Counted from the stretch's first letter, positions 10,259 to 19,450 are shown. The stretch is DNA of 64,000 nt from Glaciecola sp. XM2 (GCF_018595715.1 NZ_JAHEOJ010000019.1:124001-188000), one strand, 5' to 3'. Notes: a model not told the origin generated them from the letters alone. Translations and numbers: made by a program.

Positions 10259-10524
10259 TGCCGCATAATCTTCTTTACGACGCATATTTTTGTGCACTAC
10301 AACGACCTGCTTTATCTGCGACTGCCGCCATTGAAAGCAGACTCTTAGTGGCTGTGTGTAATTTGCAACATCACGTCGTACATCGAGTGTTCTAGGCTAG
10401 TCGCTATAATGTGGCGCGTATCCTTACCGTACAGAAGAACTGCTGTCTGCGATCAGCAACAAAATATCGCGAGTTATTTCTTTGAATTTTTATAATGTCA
10501 TGATTTATATAACAAATATAAAAT
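10259..10524 (+). promoter_or_regulatory. Non-coding region upstream of the sigma-54 site with weak GlrR-like repeats
   Basis: No gene is visible. Two 18-bp imperfect palindromes resemble the TGTC-N10-GACA sites bound by GlrR (QseF) in enterobacteria: TGTG-N10-AACA at 10353-10370 and TGTC-N10-AACA at 10444-10461. They lie about 200 and 107 nt before the predicted start of transcription, in the range used by sigma-54 activators. Both have imperfect half-sites, so they are suggestive only. Confidence 0.3.
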
Positions 10525-10540
10525 TGGCACGAGATTTGTA
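10525..10540 (+). promoter_or_regulatory. Sigma-54 (-24/-12) promoter
   Basis: The sequence TGGCACGAGATTTGTA matches the sigma-54 consensus TGGCACG-N4-TTGCW with one difference (T for C at the -12 element). The -24 GG and the -12 position have exact spacing. Transcription would begin near 10551. It lies upstream of genes for a sigma-54 activator system (GlrK/GlrR). Confidence 0.75.
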
Positions 10541-10550
10541 AGACTCTTTT

Positions 10551-10670
10551 TGTATAGCCATATAAAAAAATAATCCATTGGCTGATAGTTTTTCATGCTG
10601 TGAGCAAGGGAAATATCGAAGTTCAGTAGGGCGCTTTGCTTTGCGAGTGGCGGGCGCCCTCTTTTTATTT
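10551..10670 (+). ncRNA. Candidate sigma-54-dependent small RNA upstream of glrK (GlmY-like by position)
   Basis: Between the start predicted from the -24/-12 element and a strong terminator there are about 120 nt with no open reading frame of useful length; the only ATG gives a two-codon frame. In Enterobacterales the small RNA GlmY occupies this position, upstream of glrK-qseG-glrR, and is transcribed from a sigma-54 promoter activated by GlrR. I see no clear GlmY/GlmZ sequence match by eye, so the link is positional. An alternative is an attenuated leader of the glrK operon. Confidence 0.5.
10628..10670 (+). terminator. Rho-independent terminator of the candidate small RNA
   Basis: AGGGCGC at 10628-10634 pairs with GCGCCCT at 10654-10660, and CTTTTTATTT follows directly. 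The stem is GC-rich with a loop of about 19 nt. It ends well before the glrK start at 10791. Confidence 0.75.
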
Positions 10671-10790
10671 ACACGATATTAGGTTGATGAGAGCGGCGCG
10701 CTGTGCAATGCTAGACGCGTTTACCCACTGACATGCTGAAGGTAATAAGATGTCGGCTAGCCCACTTAAAGGATTGAGCAGAAAAACAAC

Positions 10791-12191
10791 GTGCAGATAG
10801 GTTCACTCAGGCAACTTGTACTTGGCAGTTACATGGTTGCGCTAATCCCCCTGATAGCTTTGCTTTGGCAGAGTCAGCAAGACTTTGACGACGTAAGCTA
10901 CATTACCACGGTAAACACTCAGTTTTACGTGTCTGTTGCAAGCGAACTAAGAGACTTAGAGCTTATCGGCCAAGATGTGGAGCGTCTTATCATGCAGTAC
11001 CAGGTATTGCCAAATGCGCAGCTCGACGAACTCGCCGATTTTGCTATTGTGCGCTTTGAAGACAAGTTAGCGTTTTTGTGCAATGTGCTAGGTACTTTTC
11101 CAGAATGTAGCGTCATGAAAGAGCATATTACTACGCTAAGAGGCTATGCTGATTTTAATGATCAGCTTTTAATGGACGCCCATTTATCTCGCTTTGCAGA
11201 GTCGGTGGAGTTTATCAAAGAACAAGTGAATGAAGCGGTTGCTTTTAGAATAAATGAGCAGCAAGCACATCTCGATAGCATCCAAAAGCGTCAGGGCTGG
11301 TCAACGGGTTTGCTGGTAGTGCTTTCCCTTGCACTTATTATACTTGCCGCACAACTCATCTTGAAACCCATTAAAAAATTACAAGAAATTATTCATGCAA
11401 TAGCAAAATCTAGTCATCAATTGCCCGAAAAGTCGGTTGTTGGTCCAAAAGAATTGCGAGCGGTTGAAACCGACCTATTTTGGTTAAATGGCCGTTTGCA
11501 GCAGTTAGAAAAGGTGAGAACTGCTTTGTTGCGCCATGCCTCTCACGAGCTCAAAACGCCACTAGCATGTATCAAAGAGGGGTGTGCAATCCTGCAAACA
11601 GAAGCTGTCGGTCAGCTGTCTGAAGGCCAGACTGAGGTGGTGGGCTTGCTTAATAACTCCACAGAACGTTTAAACCTACTGGTGGTAAAATTACTCGACT
11701 ATAACGCCTTACTGCAGCAGGCTCAGCCTAGTTTTGTGCCCATCGATATTACTGAAATGATAGATGAGTGTGTATCTGAGTATCAGTTATTGTTGGCGCA
11801 AAATGACCAACAAATAGATATCCAGGTGTTGCCAAAAGTCAAAGTGGTATCCGATGTGGAGTTATTGCGCCGTATTCTCGACAATCTTGTGTCCAATGCT
11901 ATTGCATATGCCAACATCTCTAGCACAATTGTGGTGCGCGTTTCACAAAACAATCAATATATCTTGTTAGATGTGCTCAATTCAGGCAACCCCATCGACC
12001 AAAAGACGCGTGCAGAAATTTTTGAGCCGTTTAAGCGCGGCAGCGACAAACGTAACGACAAAGTAATGGGGGCAGGTTTAGGCTTATCCATCGTTTCTGA
12101 TTGCTCACGCCTAATTAATGGTGACGTTGCAATTATTGATACACCTGACGCCGACGTGTGTTTCAGGGTGCGCTTGCCTAGGAGAGACTAA
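10791..12191 (+). CDS. glrK: Sensor histidine kinase GlrK/QseE
   Basis: Inner-membrane sensor kinase partnering the sigma-54 activator GlrR. One membrane helix (residues ~8-25), a periplasmic part of about 150 residues with helical character, and a second helix (~172-192) precede a HAMP-like linker. The DHp domain has RHASHELKTPL with the phospho-acceptor His252. The ATPase domain shows DNLVSNAIAYA (N box) and GAGLGLSIVSDC (G2 box). The 466-residue length fits GlrK. The start is a GTG with only a weak ribosome site; a stop codon lies in frame shortly upstream. The next gene's ATG overlaps this stop, indicating an operon with qseG and glrR. Confidence 0.88.
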   Translation: MQIGSLRQLVLGSYMVALIPLIALLWQSQQDFDDVSYITTVNTQFYVSVASELRDLELIGQDVERLIMQYQVLPNAQLDELADFAIVRFEDKLAFLCNVLGTFPECSVMKEHITTLRGYADFNDQLLMDAHLSRFAESVEFIKEQVNEAVAFRINEQQAHLDSIQKRQGWSTGLLVVLSLALIILAAQLILKPIKKLQEIIHAIAKSSHQLPEKSVVGPKELRAVETDLFWLNGRLQQLEKVRTALLRHASHELKTPLACIKEGCAILQTEAVGQLSEGQTEVVGLLNNSTERLNLLVVKLLDYNALLQQAQPSFVPIDITEMIDECVSEYQLLLAQNDQQIDIQVLPKVKVVSDVELLRRILDNLVSNAIAYANISSTIVVRVSQNNQYILLDVLNSGNPIDQKTRAEIFEPFKRGSDKRNDKVMGAGLGLSIVSDCSRLINGDVAIIDTPDADVCFRVRLPRRD

Positions 12192-12778
12192 TGTTTAGAA
12201 ACCTAATGATACTCATGTCGGTCATATGGCTATCGGGGTGCGAGGTGTTGCAACAGTCTATGGGTGAAAGTGCCGAGGTTGTCGACCTTAATGCCGCCGC
12301 ACTGTGCCAAAACGAAGCAAGCATAAATACCTTTGAAGAGTATTGCGACCTGCGCCAATGGAGCCGCTTTATGGTATCTGCGCAAAGTTTATCGTGGGCA
12401 AAGCGACGCGCAGAAATTGATAAACGTGGCGACACGCCAAAGACAATGCTAGAACAAATATTGCTTAGCCAAGCACAAGATACACCCTACCGAAACCGCC
12501 TAAGGGCGCAAAACTGGATAAGGACCGTGAGCGAGTCGATGGATGAGACCATGGTGAGTGCGCTCAATACGCTCATTCGTGATCCCTCTCAACAGATCCT
12601 AGAGTTGGAGTCTGCCATTACGCTGCTAAGCCGACTGAACGCACAACAAGAAAAAACCATGAAAGAACTAGAAGACGCGTTAGTGCTTCGTAGTGAAGAA
12701 ATTGAAAAACAGCGCTCTCAAGTAGAGCAATTATTAAAAATAGAAGCCAAAATGTCTGAACAAAAGAGGAGTAACTAG
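12191..12778 (+). CDS. qseG: QseG-like outer-membrane lipoprotein of the GlrK/GlrR system
   Basis: A 195-residue lipoprotein: a hydrophobic signal with lipobox LSGC (Cys near residue 17) and no membrane helix after it. The last ~60 residues are charged and heptad-like (KELEDALVLRSEEIEKQ), suggesting a coiled coil. Its place between glrK and glrR is that of QseG (YfhG), which in enterobacteria binds the sensor kinase and controls its activity. Sequence similarity is low by eye, so the name rests mainly on synteny. Its ATG overlaps the glrK stop and its stop lies next to the glrR start, pointing to translational coupling. Confidence 0.75.
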   Translation: MFRNLMILMSVIWLSGCEVLQQSMGESAEVVDLNAAALCQNEASINTFEEYCDLRQWSRFMVSAQSLSWAKRRAEIDKRGDTPKTMLEQILLSQAQDTPYRNRLRAQNWIRTVSESMDETMVSALNTLIRDPSQQILELESAITLLSRLNAQQEKTMKELEDALVLRSEEIEKQRSQVEQLLKIEAKMSEQKRSN

Positions 12779-12780
12779 GC

Positions 12781-14142
12781 TTGAGTGTTGAGTCAGAATT
12801 AGCCCTAGAAAAAACACCTAAGTTATTGTTAGTTGACGATGACGAGAGTTTGCTGCGATTGATGTCTATACGGTTAAAGGCCGAAGGTTTTGATGTGACC
12901 GCGGTTGACAATGGGACTCAAGCATTAAGGTTAATGTTTAATAATGAATTTGATGTGGTATTAAGTGATTTGCGCATGCCAGGTATGGACGGTTTATCGC
13001 TGTTTGATGAAGTGCTGCAGCAACAACGAGATTTACCCCTTATTCTTATGACCGCGCATGGCACCATTGCCGATGCGGTTGCAGCAACGCAACGCGGCGT
13101 GTTTAGTTTTTTAACTAAACCTGTTGACCATGACGAGTTGCGTAAAATTCTGTTTAGAGCCATCGCGCAAACCACCAAAAATGATTTAGGTGATTGGTGT
13201 GAGGATATTATTACCCGCTCTCCCGACATGATTAAATTGCTCAAGCAAGCGGAGCAAGTGGCAGACAAAAATGTCAGCGTACTAATCAACGGTGCTAGCG
13301 GCACAGGTAAAGAGTTGTTAGCAAAAGCGATCCATAAAGCCTCTGGGCGAAAAGATAAAACTTTTGTCGCGATCAACTGCGGCGCGTTGCCTGAAAACCT
13401 CTTGGAATCTGAATTATTCGGACATGCAAAAGGAGCCTTCACAGGAGCTGTGCAGGCCAACCCAGGGTTATTTAGAGAGGCGGATGGTGGCACTCTATTT
13501 TTAGATGAAATTGGCGACATGCCCATTACGCTGCAAGTGAAGTTGCTTCGTGCCCTGCAGGAGCGTTCTGTCAGGCCGGTAGGCAGCACAACCTCAGTGG
13601 ATGTGGACGTGCGTTTGATATCCGCTACCCATAAAAATCTGCACCAAGCGATGAGTGAAAACGAGTTCAGAGAAGATCTATACTATCGTTTAAACGTGGT
13701 GAATCTCGATATTCCAAAACTCAAAGACCGCTTTGAAGACATTCCATTATTGGCCGACTACCTATTAAAAGAAAGCGCTGAAAAGCATGGCATTAACGTG
13801 ATAAAGTTTGCTGATGATGCGATTAGTCGCCTCACTAAAGCCGACTGGCCGGGGAACGTAAGACAGTTGGTCAATGTGGTTGAACGCTGTGTGGCGCTGA
13901 CTAACTCTAAGATCATTCCAGTATCGCTTGTTGAACAAGCGCTATCGCAAGAGACGGAGTATTGGCCAACACTGACTGAGGCAAGAGACTCATTTGAGTA
14001 TCGTTACCTATGCCGCTTACTGCAGTTAACCGATGGCAATGTGACTCGCGCATCAGATTTAGCCGGGCGCAACCGCACCGACATGCACAAACTGATGAAA
14101 AAGCATGGGCTAAATGCGGCTGACTTTAGGGAAGTGGATTAA
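12781..14142 (+). CDS. glrR: Sigma-54-dependent response regulator GlrR/QseF
   Basis: NtrC-family activator that drives transcription by sigma-54 RNA polymerase when phosphorylated by GlrK. A receiver domain covers residues 1-125 with Asp63 in LSDLRMPGMDG. The AAA+ domain has Walker A GASGTGKE (~171), the sigma-54-contacting GAFTGA loop (~217) and Walker B GGTLFLDEIGDM. A C-terminal helix-turn-helix region (ASDLAGRNRTDMHKLMKKHG) ends the 453 residues. The start is TTG two bases after the qseG stop. A likely target, a sigma-54 promoter, lies upstream of its own operon. Whether it also activates the sigma-54 promoters near 51-55 kb is unknown. Confidence 0.93.
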   Translation: MSVESELALEKTPKLLLVDDDESLLRLMSIRLKAEGFDVTAVDNGTQALRLMFNNEFDVVLSDLRMPGMDGLSLFDEVLQQQRDLPLILMTAHGTIADAVAATQRGVFSFLTKPVDHDELRKILFRAIAQTTKNDLGDWCEDIITRSPDMIKLLKQAEQVADKNVSVLINGASGTGKELLAKAIHKASGRKDKTFVAINCGALPENLLESELFGHAKGAFTGAVQANPGLFREADGGTLFLDEIGDMPITLQVKLLRALQERSVRPVGSTTSVDVDVRLISATHKNLHQAMSENEFREDLYYRLNVVNLDIPKLKDRFEDIPLLADYLLKESAEKHGINVIKFADDAISRLTKADWPGNVRQLVNVVERCVALTNSKIIPVSLVEQALSQETEYWPTLTEARDSFEYRYLCRLLQLTDGNVTRASDLAGRNRTDMHKLMKKHGLNAADFREVD

Positions 14143-14160
14143 GCCCTCAAGTCATCGGGT

Positions 14161-15441
14161 TTATTTCGCGGTGACTTGTTCTATTCCGTACGTAATTGCA
14201 CTTACAAGCGTATTAATTTGCTCATGGGTGCATATGAACGGCGGCATCACGTACACTAGCTTTCCAAAAGGTCTAATCCAAGCGCCTTTTCCAATAAAAT
14301 ACTTTTGAATTTGTGCGACGTTTACAGGTTGTTTCATTTCCACTACGCCAATAGCACCTAAACATCTGACATCGGCCACCGCATCTAAATTCGCGAGTGG
14401 CGCAAGTCCTGCTTCTAATTGCGCTTGAATATCAGTCACACGCTCTTGCCAGTTATAGCTTTGCAGTACCTTGATGCTGGCGTTAGCCACAGCGCATGCT
14501 AACGGGTTACCCATAAACGTTGGGCCATGCATAAAGACGCCTGGTTCACCCTCACATACGCCTTGGGCGACTTGTTCGGTGCACAATGTTGCAGCCATGG
14601 TCATGTAACCGCCGGTTAACGCCTTTCCAAGGCACAAAATGTCGGGGCTAATGCCCGCGTGCTCACAAGCAAAGAGCTTACCTGTGCGACCAAAACCTGT
14701 GGCAATTTCATCGCATATTAGTAGTACATCAAATTCGTCGCAAAGGGCTCTACATTGCTTGACGTACTCGCTGTGGTAAAGGCGCATGCCGCCAGCACCT
14801 TGTACTATGGGTTCAAGGATAAGCGCCGCGATTTGATGGTGGTGCTGTTCTAAAATATCCCGCATGGGGGCTATTTCGTCAGGATGCCAGCTTTGCCCAA
14901 AAGGAATTTGTGGCGCGGGCGCAAAATAGTGCTCAATGAGCGTTTTTTGAAACAAGCTATGCATACCGTTAACCGGATCGCATACCGACATCGCAGCAAA
15001 GGTATCACCATGATAACCGCCCCGTGGGGTTAGTAACTTTGATTTTTCGGTGCGCCCTTGGCATGCCCAATACTGAATAGCCATTTTAATCGCCACTTCA
15101 ATGGACACTGAACCTGAGTCAGCAAGAAATACGCGACGTAAACCACTAGGCACAATGTCTAACAGTGTTTTTGTCAGCTCAACGGCGGGTGAGTGCGTAA
15201 GGCCGCCAAACATAACATGAGAAAACTGCTCAATTTGAGTATGCGCTGCTTGGTTAATGTCAGGGTGGTTATAGCCATGTATAGCTGCCCACCAAGACGA
15301 CATGCCATCGACTAATACTTCGCCACTGGCCAGTGTGATTTGTGCTCCTTTTGCATAGGTCACTTCATAACAGGGCAAGGGCGCGGTTGCGGAGGTGTAA
15401 GGGTGCCATATGTGTTGGCGATCAAATTCGATGTTGTTCAA
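14161..15441 (-). CDS. bioA: Adenosylmethionine-8-amino-7-oxononanoate aminotransferase
   Basis: Converts 8-amino-7-oxononanoate to 7,8-diaminononanoate using S-adenosylmethionine as amino donor, the step between BioF and BioD. It is a class III PLP aminotransferase of 426 residues: [10 protein letters not shown] at the N-terminus, substrate motif [28 protein letters not shown], and the PLP lysine in [15 protein letters not shown]. It is transcribed away from bioBFCD, and the 96-bp gap carries a BirA-like operator that could control both directions. Its stop lies 18 nt from the glrR stop (convergent). Confidence 0.96.
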   Translation of the reverse strand: MNNIEFDRQHIWHPYTSATAPLPCYEVTYAKGAQITLASGEVLVDGMSSWWAAIHGYNHPDINQAAHTQIEQFSHVMFGGLTHSPAVELTKTLLDIVPSGLRRVFLADSGSVSIEVAIKMAIQYWACQGRTEKSKLLTPRGGYHGDTFAAMSVCDPVNGMHSLFQKTLIEHYFAPAPQIPFGQSWHPDEIAPMRDILEQHHHQIAALILEPIVQGAGGMRLYHSEYVKQCRALCDEFDVLLICDEIATGFGRTGKLFACEHAGISPDILCLGKALTGGYMTMAATLCTEQVAQGVCEGEPGVFMHGPTFMGNPLACAVANASIKVLQSYNWQERVTDIQAQLEAGLAPLANLDAVADVRCLGAIGVVEMKQPVNVAQIQKYFIGKGAWIRPFGKLVYVMPPFICTHEQINTLVSAITYGIEQVTAK

Positions 15442-15452
15442 TATTTAACCTG

Positions 15453-15485
15453 TTGTAAAACTTATTGTGTTGCTAAGATTGACAA
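15453..15485. promoter_or_regulatory. BirA-type biotin operator between bioA and bioB
   Basis: TTGTAAAAC at 15453-15461 and GATTGACAA at 15477-15485 are separated by 15 nt. They match the BirA half-sites TTGTAAACC and GGTTTACAA at 8/9 and 7/9 positions, with the usual 14-16 nt spacing. Its position in the divergent bioA/bioB gap supports biotin-BirA repression of both operons. Confidence 0.72.
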
Positions 15486-15537
15486 AGCGAGCAGTGCGCA
15501 TAGACTAGAGCCATTATTGCTTTGAGTAAACCTTTTT

Positions 15538-16629
15538 ATGTCAGCACACTTTCAATCAACACCCCGCCACAATTGGACATTAGAAGAAGTAAATGCACTT
15601 TTTGCGTTACCCTTTAACGACCTAGTCTTTCAAGCACAATCCATTCACCGACAAAATTTTGATCCTAACCATGTGCAAGTGAGCACTTTGTTATCGATCA
15701 AAACCGGCGCATGCCCAGAAGACTGTAAGTATTGTCCGCAAAGCGCTCGTTATGACACTGGCCTAGAAAAAGAGCGTTTGCTTGAGATTAACAAAGTCAT
15801 CGAGCGTGCTCGCGAAGCAAAAGCCGCAGGCTCAACGCGTTTTTGTATGGGGGCGGCGTGGCGCAACCCTAAAGACCGCGATATTCCTTATGTGGCCGAG
15901 ATGATTAAAGAGGTCAAGTCTTTAGGTCTTGAGACCTGCATGACCTTGGGTATGTTGACGCGGGATCAAGCCGTCGCGCTTAAACAAGCGGGCCTTGATT
16001 ATTACAACCATAACCTTGACACATCACCAGAGTTTTACGGTGAAATCATTACCACTCGCACTTATCAAGACCGCCTTGATACTTTAAAGCATGTAAGAGA
16101 GTCAGGTATGCATGTGTGTTCTGGTGGCATTGTGGGTATGGGTGAGACTGCAAACGACCGCTCGAGCTTGCTTATTCAATTAGCGAATTTAGAGCAGCAG
16201 CCCGAAAGCGTGCCAATTAATATGCTGGTAAAAGTCAAAGGCACTCCTTTAGACAGTGTTGACGATTTAGAGCCCTTTGAGTTTATTCGCACCATTGCCG
16301 TTGCTCGCATCATGATGCCGCAAAGCTTTGTTCGATTGTCAGCGGGTAGGGAGTCGATGAACGAGCAAATACAGGCGCTGTGTTTTATGGCGGGTGCAAA
16401 CAGTATTTTCTACGGTTGCAAATTGTTAACCACCTCTAATCCTGAAACTCACGAAGATGTACTGCTGTTTAAAAAACTTGGCATCAATTCGAAGCAAACC
16501 AAAAGCTACTCTGATGAGGCTTATGCAGCGGCACTGCACGATGAAATTGAGCAAAATCAGCAGCCAGCGATGTTCGTAGATGCCACGCAAACGTCACTGC
16601 GTGCCTCCAAGCAATTATCTGACGCTTAG
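15538..16629 (+). CDS. bioB: Biotin synthase
   Basis: Radical SAM enzyme that inserts sulfur into dethiobiotin to form biotin, the last step of the pathway. The radical SAM iron-sulfur ligands are Cys59, Cys63 and Cys66 in the CPEDCKYC motif. Other family motifs are [23 protein letters not shown] and RLSAGRE, the last with an Arg that helps bind the 2Fe-2S cluster. At 363 residues it is slightly longer than the E. coli enzyme because of a C-terminal tail. It leads the bioBFCD operon; bioF begins four bases after its stop. Confidence 0.97.
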   Translation: MSAHFQSTPRHNWTLEEVNALFALPFNDLVFQAQSIHRQNFDPNHVQVSTLLSIKTGACPEDCKYCPQSARYDTGLEKERLLEINKVIERAREAKAAGSTRFCMGAAWRNPKDRDIPYVAEMIKEVKSLGLETCMTLGMLTRDQAVALKQAGLDYYNHNLDTSPEFYGEIITTRTYQDRLDTLKHVRESGMHVCSGGIVGMGETANDRSSLLIQLANLEQQPESVPINMLVKVKGTPLDSVDDLEPFEFIRTIAVARIMMPQSFVRLSAGRESMNEQIQALCFMAGANSIFYGCKLLTTSNPETHEDVLLFKKLGINSKQTKSYSDEAYAAALHDEIEQNQQPAMFVDATQTSLRASKQLSDA

Positions 16630-16632
16630 TGT

Positions 16633-17850
16633 ATGAGTTTTGCGTTCGTCGACGACGTTCTTAATGAGCGCAAAAAACAAGGTTTGCTGCGTACGCGAAA
16701 GTTAGTATCTTCAACGCGCGACGGCATTATTACAATAGACGGCAAGCCTTGCTTAAATTTTGCGAGTAATGACTATTTAGGGTTGAGTCAACATCCTGAT
16801 GTACTGCAATCCTACGCCAATGGTTTGGCCGAGTTTGGTGCCGGTAGCACGGCGTCTGCTGTGGTGTGTGGTCATATGCAGCCTCACCATGATTTAGAAT
16901 CCCGCTTAAGCGAACTGCTCAACAAACCTGCTGCGCTTTTGTTTAACAGTGGGTTTTGTGCCAATCAAGCCCTGTGCCAAGCACTTTTTGGCCAAGTTTC
17001 AGGCAGTGGAATAAGCGAGTCAAAGCCAACTAACCATATTGTGAGCGACAAGCTCATGCACGCTTCGTTTTTAGAAGGTGCAATGCATACCAATGCACGT
17101 CTTTCGCGCTTTCATCACAACGATATTAGCCACCTCAACGCTCGACTTAACGCCTGCAAAGATAATGTGCTGGTGGCAACTGAGGGCGTGTTTAGCATGG
17201 ACGGTGATTTGGGTAATATCCCCAGCATTCAACAAGCCATCGATGAAAGACAACGTCATGCAGGGTCAATCCAGCTGTTAGTGGATGATGCCCACGCACT
17301 TGGCGTGATTGGTAACAATGGCCTTGGCAGTATCGAGGTGGATGGGGTAGATGCAAACGATATTAATATCCTCATGGCCACTTTTGGCAAAGCACTTGGT
17401 ACCGCAGGGGCATTTATTGCAGGTGACAAAAACCTCATAGAATACTTAGTCAACTTTGCCAAACATTACGTGTACAGCACGGCAATGCCGCCTGCCCAAG
17501 CAATGGCCACGCTAACGAGTCTCAATATCATGCTACAAGGTGAGCAGCGAACCACGCTACATGAAAACATTGCATTGTTTCAAGCCTTAAGCAAGGCTAA
17601 GGAGCTTGAGGTGATGGCCTCAGATACGGCTATTCAGCCCATTATTGTAGGTGACGATAAAGCCTGTATGTGGTCTTCTGAAAAGCTGATGTCATTGGGT
17701 ATTTATGTACCGGGTATTCGTCCGCCAACGGTGCCTAAAGGTAAGGCGAGACTCAGAGTGACCTTAAGTGCCCTGCATACCCCAAAAGATATTCACGCAC
17801 TTATCGATGGTCTTTGCATTGTGCGAGACGAGTGTTGGGGTGGTGTGTGA
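16633..17850 (+). CDS. bioF: 8-amino-7-oxononanoate synthase
   Basis: PLP enzyme joining pimeloyl-ACP and alanine to give 8-amino-7-oxononanoate. It shows the alpha-oxoamine synthase fold: NFASNDYLGLSQHP near residue 40, FGAGSTASAVVCGH, TEGVFSMDGD, the PLP-contacting VDDAHALGVIG and the PLP lysine in TFGKALGTAGAF (about residue 253). The length of 405 is slightly above the usual ~385. The stop TGA overlaps the GTG start of bioC in the sequence GTGA. Confidence 0.96.
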   Translation: MSFAFVDDVLNERKKQGLLRTRKLVSSTRDGIITIDGKPCLNFASNDYLGLSQHPDVLQSYANGLAEFGAGSTASAVVCGHMQPHHDLESRLSELLNKPAALLFNSGFCANQALCQALFGQVSGSGISESKPTNHIVSDKLMHASFLEGAMHTNARLSRFHHNDISHLNARLNACKDNVLVATEGVFSMDGDLGNIPSIQQAIDERQRHAGSIQLLVDDAHALGVIGNNGLGSIEVDGVDANDINILMATFGKALGTAGAFIAGDKNLIEYLVNFAKHYVYSTAMPPAQAMATLTSLNIMLQGEQRTTLHENIALFQALSKAKELEVMASDTAIQPIIVGDDKACMWSSEKLMSLGIYVPGIRPPTVPKGKARLRVTLSALHTPKDIHALIDGLCIVRDECWGGV

Positions 17851-18680
17851 GTGTTGCTGTGCCTAAAGGGGTGTCGCTCGTGCATGAACCACCAGCATTG
17901 ATGCAAGCCGTGAAGCCAAAACGTGTGGTAGCCGAGCATTTCAGCCGCGCAGCAAACCGCTATGATCGCCACGCACAAATCCAAAAAGAGATAGCCGATG
18001 GCCTGATTGATTGGGGCAGCTTGCAAACAAGCAAAAGCGGTGTCGCCCTAGATTTAGGGTGTGGAACCGGTTACCTGGGTAAGCGTATCGCAGATGGCCA
18101 TGCTCAGTGGTTGAATTTAGATGTTTCCTTAGAAATGCTCAAAAGTGCTAAAGCGAATGCAACTGAACGCTTAAAACTTAAGGAACATAGCATCCTTGCT
18201 GACGCACACTATATTCCACTGGCAAATAGTAGCGTTGATAGGGTGTATTCAAGCATGGCCCTTCAGTGGTGTGAACATCCGCAGCAGGTTGTGAAAGAAA
18301 TGTTTAGAGTGCTAAAACCGCAAGGTCGGGCGGTATTGGCGATTATGGTATCGCCCTCATTTTCAACCCTCGACAATGCTTGGCGAGCGATTAAGATGCC
18401 TAGCAGAGTAAATGCGTTTGCCTCACCTATGCAATGGTTGAGCGCTTTTCAAGCCTACCCTTGGAAGGTGCGCAGCTCTGAAGAATGCTTTTATAGTGAG
18501 CACCGTGGTTTGTCGCATATGCTTAAATCCATCTCTGGTGTGGGTGCAAGCGCGCAAACCGCTTTGACAGCACAATCTCCCTTGAGTAAAAACGAATTTA
18601 TCAAGCTTGACGAATATTTTACTCATCAATCATCACTGCAGCTCGACTATCGAGTTTTGTTTATCGAGTGCAGCAAATAA
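17847..18680 (+). CDS. bioC: Malonyl-ACP O-methyltransferase
   Basis: SAM-dependent methyltransferase that methylates malonyl-ACP, so that the fatty acid pathway can build the pimeloyl chain. The class I methyltransferase motif LDLGCGTGYLG sits at about residue 68, with the family-typical entry HFSRAANRYDRHA ahead of it and ALQWCEHP further on. I place the start at the GTG at 17847, which overlaps the bioF stop by four bases and has GGGGTGG just upstream; a longer frame from a TTG at 17814 would overlap bioF by 37 bases. No bioH is in the window, so the matching esterase must be elsewhere. Confidence 0.9.
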   Translation: MSVAVPKGVSLVHEPPALMQAVKPKRVVAEHFSRAANRYDRHAQIQKEIADGLIDWGSLQTSKSGVALDLGCGTGYLGKRIADGHAQWLNLDVSLEMLKSAKANATERLKLKEHSILADAHYIPLANSSVDRVYSSMALQWCEHPQQVVKEMFRVLKPQGRAVLAIMVSPSFSTLDNAWRAIKMPSRVNAFASPMQWLSAFQAYPWKVRSSEECFYSEHRGLSHMLKSISGVGASAQTALTAQSPLSKNEFIKLDEYFTHQSSLQLDYRVLFIECSK

Positions 18681-18751
18681 CGCCTTTATGAGGCATGCAC
18701 ATTGATGAAAATATGCATGCTACAAAATTACAATTTTCAGGATGCAGCATC

Positions 18752-19450
18752 ATGACACAACACACTTTTTTCGTAACAGGCACCGACACCGATGTGGGTA
18801 AAACGTATGTGAGCAACTTGCTTTTAAGAGAGCTTACACAGCGGGGCAACAGCACATTGGGTTTTAAGCCCATCTCAGCGGGATGCGAGAACACGCCTGC
18901 GGGCTTGCGAAACGAAGATGCACTGATACTGCAAAGTGCCAGTTCTATCAAGGCTGAATATGATCACATCAATCCTATCGCATATGCACCGCCTATTGCA
19001 CCGCATATTGCCGCAGAGTTAGTTGGGCAAAGTATTACCCTCGATACCTTACAAACTCATCTTAAGGCATTGGAAGCGTATCAGGCCGATGTGTTGTTAA
19101 TAGAAGGGGCTGGTGGATGGCGACTGCCGCTCAATCGAGATGGTGTGTACCTTTCCGATTTTGCCAAACACAATCAGATGCCGGTGATCTTAGTGGTTGG
19201 GATGCGACTAGGGTGCTTGAATCATGCAGTGATGAGCTATGAGTCTATTGTCAATGACGGGCTAAACTGCGTAGGGTGGATCGCCAATCAACTCAGTGAT
19301 GATATGCCTTACTACAATGAGAATCTAGCAAGCTTACAAAGCCTGATTAAGGCACCACTTTTAGCGGAAGTGGCGCATCAAAGTAAGGTGAGCGATGCGT
19401 CGGGTGGTATGAAATGCTTTGCTGCGTTTGACGAGATACTCAGCGCTTAA
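18752..19450 (+). CDS. bioD: Dethiobiotin synthetase
   Basis: ATP-dependent carboxylase that closes the ureido ring of dethiobiotin from diaminononanoate and CO2. Residues 1-20 carry the P-loop TGTDTDVGKT; further motifs are GFKPISAGCE, IEGAGGWRLPL and the nucleotide-binding GWIANQLS. The start at 18752 gives a normal N-terminus and has AGGA about 8-10 bases upstream; the same frame is open 19 codons further upstream. At 232 residues it is of normal length. It is the last gene of the bioBFCD run, about 70 nt after bioC. Confidence 0.93.
   Translation: MTQHTFFVTGTDTDVGKTYVSNLLLRELTQRGNSTLGFKPISAGCENTPAGLRNEDALILQSASSIKAEYDHINPIAYAPPIAPHIAAELVGQSITLDTLQTHLKALEAYQADVLLIEGAGGWRLPLNRDGVYLSDFAKHNQMPVILVVGMRLGCLNHAVMSYESIVNDGLNCVGWIANQLSDDMPYYNENLASLQSLIKAPLLAEVAHQSKVSDASGGMKCFAAFDEILSA

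Noticed and set aside
12618-13589. Long minus-strand frames over qseG and glrR
   Set aside because: They are antisense shadows of confidently identified coding genes with unlikely composition.
17814-17846. Longer bioC frame from a TTG at 17814
   Set aside because: It would overlap bioF by 37 bases; the GTG at 17847 has a purine-rich ribosome site and the typical four-base overlap.
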